Source: Bacillus sp. FJAT-50079 (lineage in GTDB: Bacteria > Bacillota > Bacilli > Bacillales > Bacillaceae_C). From it: a stretch of DNA of 64,000 bases. A program made the position numbers and the translations under genes. The DNA lies in the NCBI RefSeq assembly GCF_018343515.1, contig NZ_JAGYPD010000006.1, forward strand, positions 62,001-126,000. The letters run 5' to 3'. Position 1 is the stretch's first letter; each line of letters opens with the position of its first letter. This document shows positions 8,809 to 18,891 of the stretch, piece by piece. The notes beneath the pieces were generated by a model. That model worked only from the letters and a program-made list of their open reading frames with translations, searched no databases and was not told where the DNA came from.

Positions 8809-10355
8809 CGGATATTTATGAGAAAATAAATGAGTTGTATGATCGTCGCCGTCAAGCAGAGCTTGGGGGAGGTGATGAACGAATCGATCGACAGCATGCA
8901 AAAGGAAAGCTGACAGCACGGGAGCGAATAGATTTACTCGTTGACCCGGGTTCATTCGTTGAACTAAATCCATTTATTGAACACCGCTCAACTGATTTTG
9001 GCCTCGAAGAAATGAAATATCCCGGCGATGGGGTTGTCACAGGTTACGGAAAAATAAATGGGCGACCAATCTATCTATTTTCTCAAGATTTTACCGTATT
9101 TGGCGGAGCGCTTGGTGAAATGCACGCAGAAAAAATTGCAAAGGCAATGGATCTGGCAGCGAAGAATGGTGCACCGTTTATTGGCTTGAATGATTCGGGA
9201 GGAGCCCGCATTCAAGAAGGAGTCGTTTCATTAGACGGATACGGACATGTTTTTTATCGCAATGCGATTTATTCGGGGGTTATTCCACAAATATCGGTTA
9301 TTATGGGACCATGTGCGGGTGGCGCTGTCTATTCACCAGCGATTACAGACTTTGTTTTCATGGTCGATCAATCGAGTCAAATGTTTATTACAGGCCCAAA
9401 AGTAATTGAGACCGTCACAGGGGAAAAGATTTCGTCCGAAGATTTAGGTGGTTCGAAAGTACATAATACGATTAGTGGAAATGCTCATTTTCGCGCGGAA
9501 AGTGAAATGAAAGTTTTACAGATGGTTCGAACTTTAATTGGTTATTTGCCACAAAATAATGAAGAGAAGGCGATGATCTCTGAATATGATTCTACGAATG
9601 ATGATCTTCCTGACTTAACCGAGTTGATCCCATTCGATTCGGTCAAACCATATGATGTGCGGATTGTCGTTGATCAAGTTGTTGATGAAGGTTCGTTTTT
9701 TGAAGTACATAAGGAGTTTGCGAAAAACATTGTCGTTGGTTTCGCGAGAATTCGCGGTGAAGTTGTCGGTCTCGTTTGTAACCAGCCAAAATTTATGGCA
9801 GGTGGTCTAGACATCGATTCATCCGATAAAGCTGCACGTTTTATTCGCTTTTGCGACTCGTTTCAAATCCCGCTGCTCACCTTTGAGGATGTGACTGGCT
9901 TTTTCCCTGGAATCAAACAAGAGCATGGTGGTATCATTAGACATGGTGCGAAAATTTTATATGCTTATTCTGAGGCAACCGTGCCGAAAATTACGGTTAT
10001 TTTACGTAAAGCATATGGTGGTGCATATGTAGCTCTTAATAGTAAAGCGATCGGCGCCGATCTCGTTTATGCTTGGCCGAATGCGGAAATCGCTGTTATG
10101 GGACCACATGGAGCGGCGAATATTATTTTTGCCCGTGATATTCAAAATAGCAAAAATCCAGAAGCAACCCGTCAGGAAAAAATTGAAGAATATCGGGAGA
10201 AATTTGCTAATCCGTATATTGCTGCGGCAAGAGGGATGGTCGATGATGTCATTGATCCACGGGAAACGAGAATTAAATTAATTCAGGCACTGGAAATGCT
10301 GCGCAATAAGCGTGAAAGTAGGCCAAAGAAGAAACATGGAAATATTCCACTTTAA
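8805..10355 (+). CDS. mmdA: Propionyl-/methylmalonyl-CoA carboxyltransferase subunit (YqjD)
   Basis: A 516-residue carboxyltransferase of the acetyl/propionyl-CoA carboxylase beta family. Two crotonase-like halves are present; oxyanion-hole glycines appear in NDSGGARIQEG and GPCAGGAVYS in the first half and KAYGGAYVA in the second. It moves the carboxyl between biotin and propionyl-CoA. The start is GTG, overlapping the epimerase stop, with GGAGGGG upstream. No biotin carboxylase or biotin carrier gene is adjacent, so those subunits must be elsewhere or the enzyme works as a decarboxylase; the sequence cannot decide. Confidence 0.88.
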   Translation: MTDIYEKINELYDRRRQAELGGGDERIDRQHAKGKLTARERIDLLVDPGSFVELNPFIEHRSTDFGLEEMKYPGDGVVTGYGKINGRPIYLFSQDFTVFGGALGEMHAEKIAKAMDLAAKNGAPFIGLNDSGGARIQEGVVSLDGYGHVFYRNAIYSGVIPQISVIMGPCAGGAVYSPAITDFVFMVDQSSQMFITGPKVIETVTGEKISSEDLGGSKVHNTISGNAHFRAESEMKVLQMVRTLIGYLPQNNEEKAMISEYDSTNDDLPDLTELIPFDSVKPYDVRIVVDQVVDEGSFFEVHKEFAKNIVVGFARIRGEVVGLVCNQPKFMAGGLDIDSSDKAARFIRFCDSFQIPLLTFEDVTGFFPGIKQEHGGIIRHGAKILYAYSEATVPKITVILRKAYGGAYVALNSKAIGADLVYAWPNAEIAVMGPHGAANIIFARDIQNSKNPEATRQEKIEEYREKFANPYIAAARGMVDDVIDPRETRIKLIQALEMLRNKRESRPKKKHGNIPL

Positions 10356-10516
10356 ATCGCGGAAGTTGCTCACTTCATAATTGAGATTAAATGCCGTATA
10401 GCCTTTCAAATCAGAGGAAATATCACCAGATTTTTTAGAGGAGCTTTTCGAATTGCTCACAAAATTTGGAAACAAATTTAATTTTTTAAGCATTATTACT
10501 ATCTGGAGGTTGGAAC

Positions 10517-11638
10517 ATGATTAATGAACAACGATTATTAGATGAGTTTCTTGAACTGGTACAGATCGATTCAGAAACGAAAAATGAAGCAAACATCGCT
10601 AAAGTATTAAAACAAAAATTTGAAGCTCTTGGTGTTCATGTCTTTGAGGATGATACAACGGAGCAAACAGGGCATGGGGCAGGAAATTTAATTTGTACAT
10701 TAAAGGGGACAGAGTCAGATGCAGATACAATTTATTTTACATCACATATGGACACTGTCGTTCCCGGAAATAATATAAAACCATCGATTGAGAATGGTTA
10801 TGTTGTTACAGATGGAACAACGATTTTAGGTGCCGATGATAAGGCGGGTCTTGCGGCGATGTTCGAAGCGATTCGCGTATTGAAGGAAGAAAATATTCCA
10901 CATGGCACAATTCAATTTATTATTACAGTTGGGGAAGAATCTGGTTTGGTCGGAGCGAAAGTGCTCGATCCATCTCTTGTAAAAGCAAAATATGGATTTG
11001 CCCTTGATAGTGATGGTCCTGTTGGAGATATTATTATCGCTGCACCGACCCAAGCAAAAATCATCGCTGAAATTCATGGCAAAACAGCACATGCTGGTGT
11101 TGCACCAGAAAAAGGCGTTTCCGCGATTACAATTGCGGCCAAAGCGGTGGCAAAAATGTCACTTGGGCGAATTGATGAAGAAACAACAGCGAATATTGGC
11201 CGTTTCGAAGGCGGGCAAGCGACGAATATTGTTGCAGACTATGTCTATGTTTTAGCGGAAGCAAGATCGCTTGTTGCTGACAAAATGGAAAAGCAAGCAG
11301 CTGCTATGAAAAAAGCATTTGAAGAAGTAGCTGATAATATGGGTGGAAAAGCAAAAGTGGATATTGAAATTATGTATCCTGGCTTTAAATTTGGCGATGG
11401 CGACGAAGTCGTGGAGGTAGCTAAAAGGGCAGCCGCTGCGATTGGTCGTGAGGCAAAGCTACTGACGAGTGGCGGTGGAAGCGACGCAAATGTGATTGCT
11501 GGTTTTGGCATTCCAACAGTGAACCTTGCTGTCGGCTATGAGGAAATCCATACAACGAATGAAAGAATGCCGATTTCCGAGCTGAATAAGTTGGCGGAAA
11601 TGGTCGTAGCCCTTGTAAAAGAAACAACAGGAAAATAA
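10517..11638 (+). CDS. yqjE: M20 family metallopeptidase, PepT-like (YqjE)
   Basis: A 373-residue cytosolic zinc peptidase resembling tripeptidase PepT. Metal-site motifs appear in order: SHMDTV near residue 77, GADDKAGLA near 110, VGEESGLVGA with the catalytic Glu, ALDSDGPVG, and a final EIHTTNERM. The dimerisation (lid) domain occupies the middle. It is likely to cleave short peptides; the exact substrate is unknown. It sits after the propionate genes as in B. subtilis yqjC-yqjD-yqjE, but a 160-bp gap suggests its own promoter. The start has TGGAGG nearby. Confidence 0.88.
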   Translation: MINEQRLLDEFLELVQIDSETKNEANIAKVLKQKFEALGVHVFEDDTTEQTGHGAGNLICTLKGTESDADTIYFTSHMDTVVPGNNIKPSIENGYVVTDGTTILGADDKAGLAAMFEAIRVLKEENIPHGTIQFIITVGEESGLVGAKVLDPSLVKAKYGFALDSDGPVGDIIIAAPTQAKIIAEIHGKTAHAGVAPEKGVSAITIAAKAVAKMSLGRIDEETTANIGRFEGGQATNIVADYVYVLAEARSLVADKMEKQAAAMKKAFEEVADNMGGKAKVDIEIMYPGFKFGDGDEVVEVAKRAAAAIGREAKLLTSGGGSDANVIAGFGIPTVNLAVGYEEIHTTNERMPISELNKLAEMVVALVKETTGK

Positions 11639-11648
11639 TGAAAGAGAA

Positions 11649-11669
11649 GGGGGCTGTTTTGACAGTCCC
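11649..11669. other. Short RNA hairpin between yqjE and the CheW-like gene
   Basis: GGGGCTGT pairs with ACAGTCCC (one G-U) around a TTTG loop. No T run follows, so it is more likely an mRNA stabilising or processing stem than a terminator. Confidence 0.4.
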
Positions 11670-11691
11670 TACTAAAATGGAGTGATTGATG

Positions 11692-12162
11692 ATGACGGAA
11701 AAAGTAGTTGTTTTTCACGCGGGGAAGGAGGAATATGCGATTCCGATTCCTTACGTTATTTCAATTGAAAAAATAGAAGCGATGAATCCAGTCCCACATT
11801 TGCCAGTGTATATGGTCGGTATTACAAAAGCGAGAGGAACGCTTATTCCAGTCTTAGATTTGAGTGCTATTTTATATGGCAGTCCTCTTCAAATCGATAA
11901 GGATGCAAGAATGATTGTCATTCATACCGATGAGCTTGCTTTCGGTCTTCTTGTTAAAGAAGCTAAAGAAATCATCGAAATTCCTCATGATGCACAGAAC
12001 CAACTCGGGCTTGTTGCCTACGAGAAAACAAAGTATTTCTCCTCAATTGCTCAACTAACTGATCGGCTTATTACAATGATTGATCCGGTCGTCATGCTCG
12101 ATTCATTAGAGGGCATTAAAGAGGTTAAAGACTATTTGAATGAACAAAAGCAAGAGGCATAA
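11692..12162 (+). CDS. CheW-like single-domain adaptor protein
   Basis: About 156 residues consisting of one CheW/SH3-like domain: VVVFHAGKEEYAIPIPYVI at the N terminus, then VPHLPVYMVGITKARGTLIP, which is the CheW signature of a Gly after a hydrophobic strand and a conserved RG..IPV..L. CheW proteins couple receptors to the CheA kinase. No chemotaxis gene is nearby and this gene is not at this position in B. subtilis, so its partner is unknown. It could alternatively be a relic of CheV that lost the receiver domain. The start is the third of three tandem start codons (11686, 11689, 11692), chosen by spacing to GGAGTGA. Confidence 0.82.
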   Translation: MTEKVVVFHAGKEEYAIPIPYVISIEKIEAMNPVPHLPVYMVGITKARGTLIPVLDLSAILYGSPLQIDKDARMIVIHTDELAFGLLVKEAKEIIEIPHDAQNQLGLVAYEKTKYFSSIAQLTDRLITMIDPVVMLDSLEGIKEVKDYLNEQKQEA

Positions 12163-12170
12163 CATAAAGG

Positions 12171-12212
12171 ATGTTCAAAAAGTCCGGCATAGCGCGGGTC
12201 TTTTTGAACATA
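12171..12212 (+). terminator. Terminator-like hairpin, minimal copy of an interspersed repeat
   Basis: ATGTTCAAAAAG(T)CC pairs with GGGTCTTTTTGAACAT. Its left end AGGATGTTCAAAAAGTCCG is identical to the ends of the elements at 43217 and 53508, so this is probably an internally deleted copy serving as the terminator of the CheW-like gene. It precedes dinB. Confidence 0.65.
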
Positions 12213-12230
12213 TGTAAGGGGAAAAAACAT

Positions 12231-13448
12231 ATGAAGGAGTTTTATCCTAAAAACGGTCGAGTGATTCTCCATGTCGATATGAATAGTTTTTTTGCTTCAG
12301 TCGAAATGGCCTATGATCCTTCATTAAAAGGAAAGCCACTGGCGATCGCTGGAGATGCAGAAAAGCGCAGGGGGATCGTTGTTACATGCAGTTATGAAGC
12401 CCGCAAATTTGGCGTGAAAACGACGATGCCTGTTTGGGAAGCGAAGAAGCTATGCCCACAGCTCATCGTCAAACAGCCGAATTTTGAACGTTATCGGACT
12501 GCTTCACAAATGATGTTCGAGCAATTACGGGAAGTGACGGAATGGGTGGAGCCGATCTCAATCGATGAAGGATATATGGATATAACGAATTGCTATCATC
12601 TAGGGAAACCAACTGAGATCGCTAAAGCAATCCAGCAAAACTTAATGAAAAAGCTTGATTTACCTTCGAGTATCGGCATTGCCCCAAATAAATTTCTTGC
12701 AAAAATGGCTTCGGATATGAAAAAGCCTCTAGGCATTACAATTTTACGGCTTCGGGACATCGAGAAGATCATTTGGCCGCTTCCAATCATTGAAATGCAT
12801 GGAGTAGGAGAAAAAACGGCGGAAAAATTAGCGACGCTTCAAGTCGATACGATCGGCGATTTAGCCCAAGCGAATGATTATCAACTTAATGCCTTGCTCG
12901 GTATCCGTGGGCAGCAGCTAAAAGAGAGAGCAAATGGACATGACCAACGCCCTGTTGATCCGGCTGCTGCACAGGAGCATAAAACGATCGGAAGCTCCAC
13001 GACATTGCCAAGAGATATAACAAATCAAGTCGAGCTTCTAAACGTCTTAGAAAGCTTAGCAAAAAGTGTCTCAGAACGATTAAAACGCAAAGCCTATGTA
13101 TCCAATAATATATCAGTAACGATTCGCTATAAAAATCGAAAAACGATATCGAGAAGCCGAAAGCTCGTCAATCCAGTGATACAAGCGGACGAAATCTTTG
13201 CTGCTGCGAAACGGCTATTTAATGAAAACTGGAATGGGGATCCGGTGCGGCTTTTAGGAATTACTGGCCAGGATTTAATTGAGGAAGACAGTGCCTTTGA
13301 GCAGCTCGATCTCTTTTCGTATAAACAAGAAGCCCAAAAAGAACCACTATATAAGGCAATGGCAAAAATGAAAAATAAATATGGGCCATCGATTGTGCAA
13401 AAAGGCATCCGTATTCGAGACGATTGGAAACATAAAAAAAAGGAATGA
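12231..13448 (+). CDS. dinB: DNA polymerase IV (Y family)
   Basis: A 405-residue translesion polymerase corresponding to B. subtilis YqjH. Catalytic carboxylates are in HVDMNSFFASVE (first Asp) and SIDEGYMD (Asp-Glu pair). Helix-hairpin-helix signatures (MHGVGEKTAEKL, LLGIRG) and the little-finger domain follow. The C-terminal QLDLFSY is a beta-clamp binding motif. The ATG at 12231 follows the hairpin and AAGGGG; an upstream in-frame ATG at 12171 falls inside the hairpin and is rejected. No LexA-like site was seen in front of this gene. Confidence 0.93.
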   Translation: MKEFYPKNGRVILHVDMNSFFASVEMAYDPSLKGKPLAIAGDAEKRRGIVVTCSYEARKFGVKTTMPVWEAKKLCPQLIVKQPNFERYRTASQMMFEQLREVTEWVEPISIDEGYMDITNCYHLGKPTEIAKAIQQNLMKKLDLPSSIGIAPNKFLAKMASDMKKPLGITILRLRDIEKIIWPLPIIEMHGVGEKTAEKLATLQVDTIGDLAQANDYQLNALLGIRGQQLKERANGHDQRPVDPAAAQEHKTIGSSTTLPRDITNQVELLNVLESLAKSVSERLKRKAYVSNNISVTIRYKNRKTISRSRKLVNPVIQADEIFAAAKRLFNENWNGDPVRLLGITGQDLIEEDSAFEQLDLFSYKQEAQKEPLYKAMAKMKNKYGPSIVQKGIRIRDDWKHKKKE

Positions 13449-13892
13449 TTATTTTTTAATAAAATGAATCAATCGGGCAAAAAATCCTTTTTTCTTCTTT
13501 TTAACGATCGGTTTTTTCATCGCTTGCTTTGTAATATAAATATTTTCTTGATGAATCGCATAGTCACAAGTAAGCACAAGCCCGATTCGAGTTTGGCTTT
13601 CTTGATTCGTAACGATGGAATACGATATATTTTTCGCACGTGCTTGTTGAATATAATCGGATAAATAGGAGTAATCAAGATCGCCATTTAATAAGAGGGT
13701 TGCATCCGGATACTGATCCATTAATTGGATGACCTCAGAATATATACCGTTTTCCATTACTTGACCTTTTGTTAAAGCAATGGCAATTCTTTCTCTAATT
13801 GTGCCGAGAAACTTTCTTCGTTCTTCCGGCTTTATTTGTCTTGGCCCATATACTCCTGCTTGTAAATAATCATCTACATTCGTATTCTTCAC
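13449..13892 (-). CDS. yueI: YueI family protein (DUF1694)
   Basis: A 147-residue protein of unknown function. The N terminus (VDDYLQAGVYGPRQIKP followed by EERRKFLGTIRERI) is characteristic of the YueI family, which is widespread in Firmicutes. No transmembrane segment or catalytic motif is visible; the C terminus is strongly basic (KKPIVKKKKKGFFARL). The start is GTG at 13892 with GGAGGTG eight bases upstream. It is convergent with dinB with essentially no gap, so the two transcripts overlap at their ends. Confidence 0.85.
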   Translation of the reverse strand: MKNTNVDDYLQAGVYGPRQIKPEERRKFLGTIRERIAIALTKGQVMENGIYSEVIQLMDQYPDATLLLNGDLDYSYLSDYIQQARAKNISYSIVTNQESQTRIGLVLTCDYAIHQENIYITKQAMKKPIVKKKKKGFFARLIHFIKK

Positions 13893-14214
13893 GGCAAATA
13901 CACCTCCGCGATACTATATTCTTCTTCAATCTTAAATGTTAACTCTAATCAGCATAAGTCCCTTTCCTTCATAAGCTCCGGGATAATGCTGTATTGTCTT
14001 TCAAATCCTAACACTTCGCTTTCACTACAAAAAAGATTTCTATCCAAGTTAAGCCTGTGGCATATGTCACAGATTTTTAGAGAAGCCTAGGAAAACAATC
14101 TAAGTTCGCCGCGTCCCGCGGGTGCAAACCCGAATAAATCCGGACGCAATTACGCCGAGGCGTAATTGATTAAGGGCTGCTCCGATCGAAGCAGCCATCA
14201 TCAAAAGATTAACC
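13893..14214. other. Intergenic region with mosaic repeat fragment and hairpins
   Basis: Between divergently placed ends of yueI and zwf. It holds a copy of a GC-rich repeat module at about 14105-14143 (GCCGCGTCCCGCGGG core, related to the modules at 28231, 36254 and 43285), a perfect palindrome CAATTACGCC / GGCGTAATTG at 14147-14168, and GGCTGCT / AGCAGCC at 14175-14196. The last two lie just past the zwf stop and may end its transcript, although neither has a good T run. No gene was seen. Confidence 0.6.
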
Positions 14215-15708
14215 TTATTTTTCGTCATTATTGGCAACTGGCCACCAATGGAAACCGTCCTTTGCTAGAAGCTCATCTGCTTCCTTAGGACCCATTGAAC
14301 CTGCCGCGTAATTCGGGAAGTTTGCTTTCTCGCTTTCCCAAACCTGGCTGATTTTATCTACCAAGCTCCATGATAGTGCTACTTCATCCCAATGGGTAAA
14401 GTTTGTTGCATCGCCGCGCAAGCAGTCATGCAGCAATTTTTCATACGCTTCAGGCGTATTCATTCCGGCGATATCATTCGTCGAAAAATTAAGCTTAACC
14501 GGAGTCGTTTCGCTTGATTGTCCTGTATCCTTCGCATTTAGTTGAAGAGTGATCCCTTCTTCCGGCTGAATATGGATAACGAGCAGGTTTGGAGCAAGCT
14601 TTTGATCAGAGCTGTAATAAAGATTCATTGGAACATCTTTAAATTGAATAATAATTTTCGTTGATTTTGCAGCCATGCGTTTTCCTGTTCTAATATAAAA
14701 CGGAACGCCAGCCCAACGGAAATTATCAATCAAAATCTTTCCTGCAACATATGTGTCTGTATTCGATTCAGGATTCACATTTATTTCCTCACGATAACCA
14801 AGTGCAGGTTTACCGTTCTCCACTCCAGGTCCATATTGGCCACGAACGAAATAATCTTTAATATTCTCATGTTTAAGCGAACGCATTGCACCAAGCACCT
14901 TTACTTTTTCACTGCGAATTTCCTTCGGAGTGAGGCGAATCGGTGGCTCCATTGCTAGCAACGCAACCATTTGCAGCATATGGTTTTGCACCATATCACG
15001 TAGCGCGCCACTCGTCTCGTAATAACCGCCACGTTCTTCGACTCCAAGCACTTCACTTGATGTGATTTGAATGTTTGAAATGAAGCGGTTGTTCCAAAGT
15101 GGTTCAAAAATCGCATTCGCAAAGCGGATTACTTCAATGTTTTGTACCATTTCTTTTCCAAGATAATGGTCGATTCGATAAATATCATTTTCATCAAAAA
15201 CACTGCGAATTTGTGCGTTTAGTTCTTTCGCAGATTCAAGATTATGCCCAAATGGTTTTTCAATGACAAGACGATTAAACCCGTTCGTATCCGTTAAACC
15301 ATCTGTTTTTAAATGTTCTGCAATCGTCCCGAAAAACTCCGGTGCCATCGCTAAATAAAAGACGCGGTTGCCTTCTAATGAGTATTTTTGATCAAGCTCA
15401 TTTGCTAGGTTTTTGAGTTCTATGTATGAGTTTGAATCACTCACATCATGTGACTGATAATAAAAATGAGAAATAAATTCGTCAATATTTTCAGCACCAT
15501 CTATGGAAGAAAGAACAGAGTCTTTTACATGCTCTCTTAATACTTCGTTTGTCCATGGGCGTCTAGCAACTCCTACGACAGCGAAGTGTTCAGCAAGCTT
15601 ACCTTTACGATATAAGTGATAAAGAGATGGGTAGAGCTTTCTCTTTGCTAAATCCCCTGTTGCTCCAAAAATCATAATTAATGATGCAGGTGTTTCTGAT
15701 TGAATCAT
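14215..15708 (-). CDS. zwf: Glucose-6-phosphate 1-dehydrogenase
   Basis: A 497-residue enzyme that oxidises glucose 6-phosphate to 6-phosphogluconolactone with NADP, the entry to the oxidative pentose phosphate pathway. The nucleotide-binding GATGDLAKRK spans residues 15-24 and the substrate signature RIDHYLGKE lies near residues 177-185. Length is standard. In B. subtilis the 6-phosphogluconate dehydrogenase gene (yqjI) is next to zwf; here it is absent from this locus. It is transcribed divergently from rnz, with a shared 175-bp upstream region. Confidence 0.95.
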   Translation of the reverse strand: MIQSETPASLIMIFGATGDLAKRKLYPSLYHLYRKGKLAEHFAVVGVARRPWTNEVLREHVKDSVLSSIDGAENIDEFISHFYYQSHDVSDSNSYIELKNLANELDQKYSLEGNRVFYLAMAPEFFGTIAEHLKTDGLTDTNGFNRLVIEKPFGHNLESAKELNAQIRSVFDENDIYRIDHYLGKEMVQNIEVIRFANAIFEPLWNNRFISNIQITSSEVLGVEERGGYYETSGALRDMVQNHMLQMVALLAMEPPIRLTPKEIRSEKVKVLGAMRSLKHENIKDYFVRGQYGPGVENGKPALGYREEINVNPESNTDTYVAGKILIDNFRWAGVPFYIRTGKRMAAKSTKIIIQFKDVPMNLYYSSDQKLAPNLLVIHIQPEEGITLQLNAKDTGQSSETTPVKLNFSTNDIAGMNTPEAYEKLLHDCLRGDATNFTHWDEVALSWSLVDKISQVWESEKANFPNYAAGSMGPKEADELLAKDGFHWWPVANNDEK

Positions 15709-15883
15709 CTTTTAACCTCTCTTTTCTATCTGTAACTTTTTGTTACGATCGTTTACTTTATTATCTTATCAATTATTCTGAAAAAAGACGACATATTACG
15801 TTCTTTTTCGCAAAAAAATATTCATTTCCGTTCGGAGATTGTATGATAGAATAGGTAAAATACAATCTCGGGGGTGTTCGGGA

Positions 15884-16810
15884 ATGGAAGTACTATTTCT
15901 CGGAACGGGTGCTGGAGTTCCCGCTAAATTACGAAACGTAACTGCAATTGCTCTAAAAATGCTAGAAGAACGCAATGCCGTCTGGCTATTCGATTGTGGA
16001 GAAGCAACCCAGCATCAAATTATCCATACATCGATCAAACCACGGAAGATCGAAAAAATCTTCATTACTCATCTTCACGGTGACCATATTTTCGGTTTGC
16101 CTGGACTTGTAGGCAGCAGATCGTTTCAAGGTGGAGAATCGAAGCTGACTGTTTATGGACCAAAAGGAATTCGCCAATATCTCGAAACTTCCTTACATGT
16201 GAGTCAAACACATATAAAATATCCATTAGAAATCATCGAAATGGAAGAAGGAATCATCTTTGAAGATGATCAATTTCGAGTTGAAGCGAAGCTCCTTGAT
16301 CATGCAATTACAAGTTATGGATTTCGCATTACCGAAAAGGATAAGCAAGGCACACTCGATGCTAGCCGTTTAATGGCTGATGGGATTTCGCCAGGTCCGA
16401 TTTATCAGCAATTAAAAAATGGTGCAACCGTTACATTGAAAGATGGTCGAATGATTAACGGGCTTGATTATGTCGGTCCAAATCAAAAAGGTAAAGTCGT
16501 TTGCATTCTTGGTGATACAAGACCATGCGCAAATGCGCTTCCGCTTGCTCAAGAAGCAGATTTGCTTATTCATGAAGCAACATTTGCCGCCGGAAGTGAG
16601 GAGATGGCTCGTGATTACTACCATTCAACAACGCTCCAGGCGGCCGAATTGGCAAAAGCGGCGAATGTTGGAACACTTTGTCTTACTCATATTAGTTCCC
16701 GATATGGGAAAGAAATATGGGAAGAACTTGCAGCCGAAGCGCGAACGGTTTTTCCATCTACGGAAATCGCCCATGATTTTTTTGAAATCAATGTCGGGTC
16801 GCCCGAATAA
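15884..16810 (+). CDS. rnz: Ribonuclease Z (tRNA 3' processing endonuclease)
   Basis: A 308-residue metallo-beta-lactamase-fold nuclease that removes 3' trailers from tRNA precursors lacking an encoded CCA. Zinc ligands H63, H65, D67 and H68 are in [12 protein letters not shown]; a later LGDTRPC and LTHISSRY supply further ligands. The ATG at 15884 ([13 protein letters not shown]) follows a GGGGGTG ribosome site; the upstream ATG at 15839 adds residues not seen in the family. It is divergent from zwf and convergent with namA with no gap. Confidence 0.94.
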   Translation: MEVLFLGTGAGVPAKLRNVTAIALKMLEERNAVWLFDCGEATQHQIIHTSIKPRKIEKIFITHLHGDHIFGLPGLVGSRSFQGGESKLTVYGPKGIRQYLETSLHVSQTHIKYPLEIIEMEEGIIFEDDQFRVEAKLLDHAITSYGFRITEKDKQGTLDASRLMADGISPGPIYQQLKNGATVTLKDGRMINGLDYVGPNQKGKVVCILGDTRPCANALPLAQEADLLIHEATFAAGSEEMARDYYHSTTLQAAELAKAANVGTLCLTHISSRYGKEIWEELAAEARTVFPSTEIAHDFFEINVGSPE

Positions 16811-17836
16811 TTAGCGTATAATCCAGCCACGTTTATATTGCTCAGGAGCATCGAGATCGTAGCGGAGCTCCTGTGCAGCTGTGCGCGGCCAATATGGATC
16901 ACGCAAAAGGGCTCGCGCAATAAAGATGAGATCTGCTCGCTCATTTTGCAAAATTTCCTCCGCTTGAATCCCCGTGGTTATCAAACCGACAGCGCCAGTC
17001 GCAATGCCGACCTCTTTTTTGATTCGCTCCGCAAACGGCACTTGATAGCCGGGATAAGCCGAAATTTTCGCAGGAGCGACGGCACCGGAACTGACATCGA
17101 TCAAATCAACGCCTTGCTCTTTCATCCACTGTCCGATGACGATGTAATCGTCAATCTTTAATCCTTCTTCTATATAATCGGTCGCTGAAATTCGGACAAA
17201 TAATGGTCCATCCCAAACCGATTTTACCTCATCAATGATTTCTCTTAAAAAGCGATAGCGATTTTCTTGTGAGCCCCCATATACATCTGTCCGCTTATTC
17301 GTAATTGGGGAGAGAAATTCATTGATTAAATACCCATGTGCACCATGCAGTTCAATCATATCGAAGCCAGATTGTTTTGTACGGATTGCCGCGTGTTTGA
17401 ATGCTGTGATCGTTGCCTGGATTTCCTCCACACTCATCTCTATTGGTGTTTTCATCGATGAGTCGAATGGGAGAGCGGAAGGAGCGATAATTTCTCCATC
17501 GAGATTCGCCTTACGTCCAGCATGTGCAAGCTGGATGCCAATGGCTGCTCCATTTGCCTTTACCTTCGTAACGAGTTTGGCTAATCCGTCAATATGTTCA
17601 TCGTCCCAAATCCCTAAATCCCGAGGGCTGATTCTTCCTTGGGGAGTGACCGCAGTGGCTTCAACGATAATAAGTCCTACTTGGCCGGCGGCGCGACTCG
17701 CATAATGAATTTCATGCCAATCTTGCACGTTCCCATCTTCATTTATAGAGGTATACATGCACATTGGCGACATGACAATACGATTTTTTACTGTCATATT
17801 TTTAATTGTAAAAGGTTCAAATAATTTGATCGTCAT
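16811..17836 (-). CDS. namA: NADPH dehydrogenase NamA (old yellow enzyme family, YqjM)
   Basis: A 341-residue FMN oxidoreductase reducing alpha,beta-unsaturated aldehydes, ketones and nitro compounds. It has the short bacterial YqjM form: SPMCMYTS near residue 25 with the Cys that tunes FMN, the substrate-binding [23 protein letters not shown], and a C-terminal RGW. The ATG at 17836 has GGAGGG upstream; the longer frame to 17878 is rejected. Position next to rnz and proI matches B. subtilis yqjM. Confidence 0.93.
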   Translation of the reverse strand: MTIKLFEPFTIKNMTVKNRIVMSPMCMYTSINEDGNVQDWHEIHYASRAAGQVGLIIVEATAVTPQGRISPRDLGIWDDEHIDGLAKLVTKVKANGAAIGIQLAHAGRKANLDGEIIAPSALPFDSSMKTPIEMSVEEIQATITAFKHAAIRTKQSGFDMIELHGAHGYLINEFLSPITNKRTDVYGGSQENRYRFLREIIDEVKSVWDGPLFVRISATDYIEEGLKIDDYIVIGQWMKEQGVDLIDVSSGAVAPAKISAYPGYQVPFAERIKKEVGIATGAVGLITTGIQAEEILQNERADLIFIARALLRDPYWPRTAAQELRYDLDAPEQYKRGWIIR

Positions 17837-17904
17837 GCTAACCCTCCAAACTGATTTACGTTTCATTATATCAAGCATGAAGGGGGAATGGACAGTAGTT
17901 TGCT

Positions 17905-18738
17905 TTATCTTGAATTCATATGCTCTTTTTCATACATGGAACCAAGTTTAGCCGACTGCTTTGCTGCTGTTTTGACGCATTCCATCAACGCTTCTTTCAC
18001 TCCGTTTTGTTGAAGAACGCTAAGCCCTGCTTCCGTCGTTCCACCAGGACTCGTTACTTCCGCTCGCAATGTGGCTGCTTCTTTACCTGAAGTTAAGAGC
18101 ATATCAGCAGCTCCTGATAAAGTTTGAATAATAAGTCTTTTTGCAATGTCTGCATCAAGCCCTAACTCGACTGCGGATTGTTCCATTGCCTCTACAAGAT
18201 AATAAATATATGCAGGGCCGCTTCCAGAAAGGCCAGTAATCGCATCAAGCTGATTTTCTTCTACAATGGCAGTCATCCCGATTGATGAGAAAATATCCAA
18301 TGTCAGTTGTTCTTGGGCTGATGACACATTGCGGTTACACGTTACTGCCGTTGCTGATTTTCCGACACTTGCTGATGTATTTGGCATTGCGCGGACAATC
18401 GCATGATCAGTGCCGATTCTTTCTTCAATAAAAGCTAAGGAAATCCCTGCTAACACAGATACGAAGAGCGCTTGTTTTTCAATAAAAGGCTGAATGTTTC
18501 TTAAAGCGGCATCCGCATCCTTCGGTTTAACCGCAAAAATAATAATATCAGCACCACTTACGATTTCTTTCAAATCATAAGAGGTATGGATGCGATAACG
18601 ATTTTCCAACTCAGCTAATTTTATTTTGTTGCCACCGTTTGTTGCGTAAATTTGGTCGCATTGGCAAATATCACGTTCAATTAATCCAGTGATCATCGCC
18701 TCTGCCATTGAGCCTGCGCCAATAAACGAAATCTTCAC
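17905..18738 (-). CDS. proI: Pyrroline-5-carboxylate reductase
   Basis: A 277-residue enzyme catalysing the last step of proline synthesis (pyrroline-5-carboxylate to proline with NAD(P)H). It has the Rossmann motif [12 protein letters not shown] at the N terminus, AVKPKDA in the middle and the family signature in [15 protein letters not shown] and [11 protein letters not shown] near the C terminus. The start is GTG with GGAGGGA seven bases upstream. The gene lies behind a T-box leader with a proline (CCU) specifier, which supports the anabolic ProI role, as known for B. subtilis proI. Confidence 0.94.
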   Translation of the reverse strand: MKISFIGAGSMAEAMITGLIERDICQCDQIYATNGGNKIKLAELENRYRIHTSYDLKEIVSGADIIIFAVKPKDADAALRNIQPFIEKQALFVSVLAGISLAFIEERIGTDHAIVRAMPNTSASVGKSATAVTCNRNVSSAQEQLTLDIFSSIGMTAIVEENQLDAITGLSGSGPAYIYYLVEAMEQSAVELGLDADIAKRLIIQTLSGAADMLLTSGKEAATLRAEVTSPGGTTEAGLSVLQQNGVKEALMECVKTAAKQSAKLGSMYEKEHMNSR

Positions 18739-18796
18739 GTTTCATCCCTCCATAAAAAATAATTGTTAATACGTAAAAGTTACCTTTTTTAGTACA

Positions 18797-18886
18797 GTTG
18801 ATTGGAGCGGAAGGCGCAAGACTCCTGCGAGAGTGCGGGGCAAGGATAGCTCCCCTGCGAAGCGAGCGCCTGAAGCGTAAATCAAC
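18797..18886. repeat. MITE-like palindromic repeat inserted in the proI leader
   Basis: A 90-bp element with terminal inverted repeats GTTGATT...AATCAAC and GC-rich imperfect inner palindrome (GGAGCGGAAGGCGC with GCGCCTGAAGCG). It belongs to an interspersed repeat type common in Bacillus genomes. It sits between the T-box terminator and the proI start, so it is transcribed as part of the proI leader. Confidence 0.75.
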
Positions 18887-18891
18887 AACAG

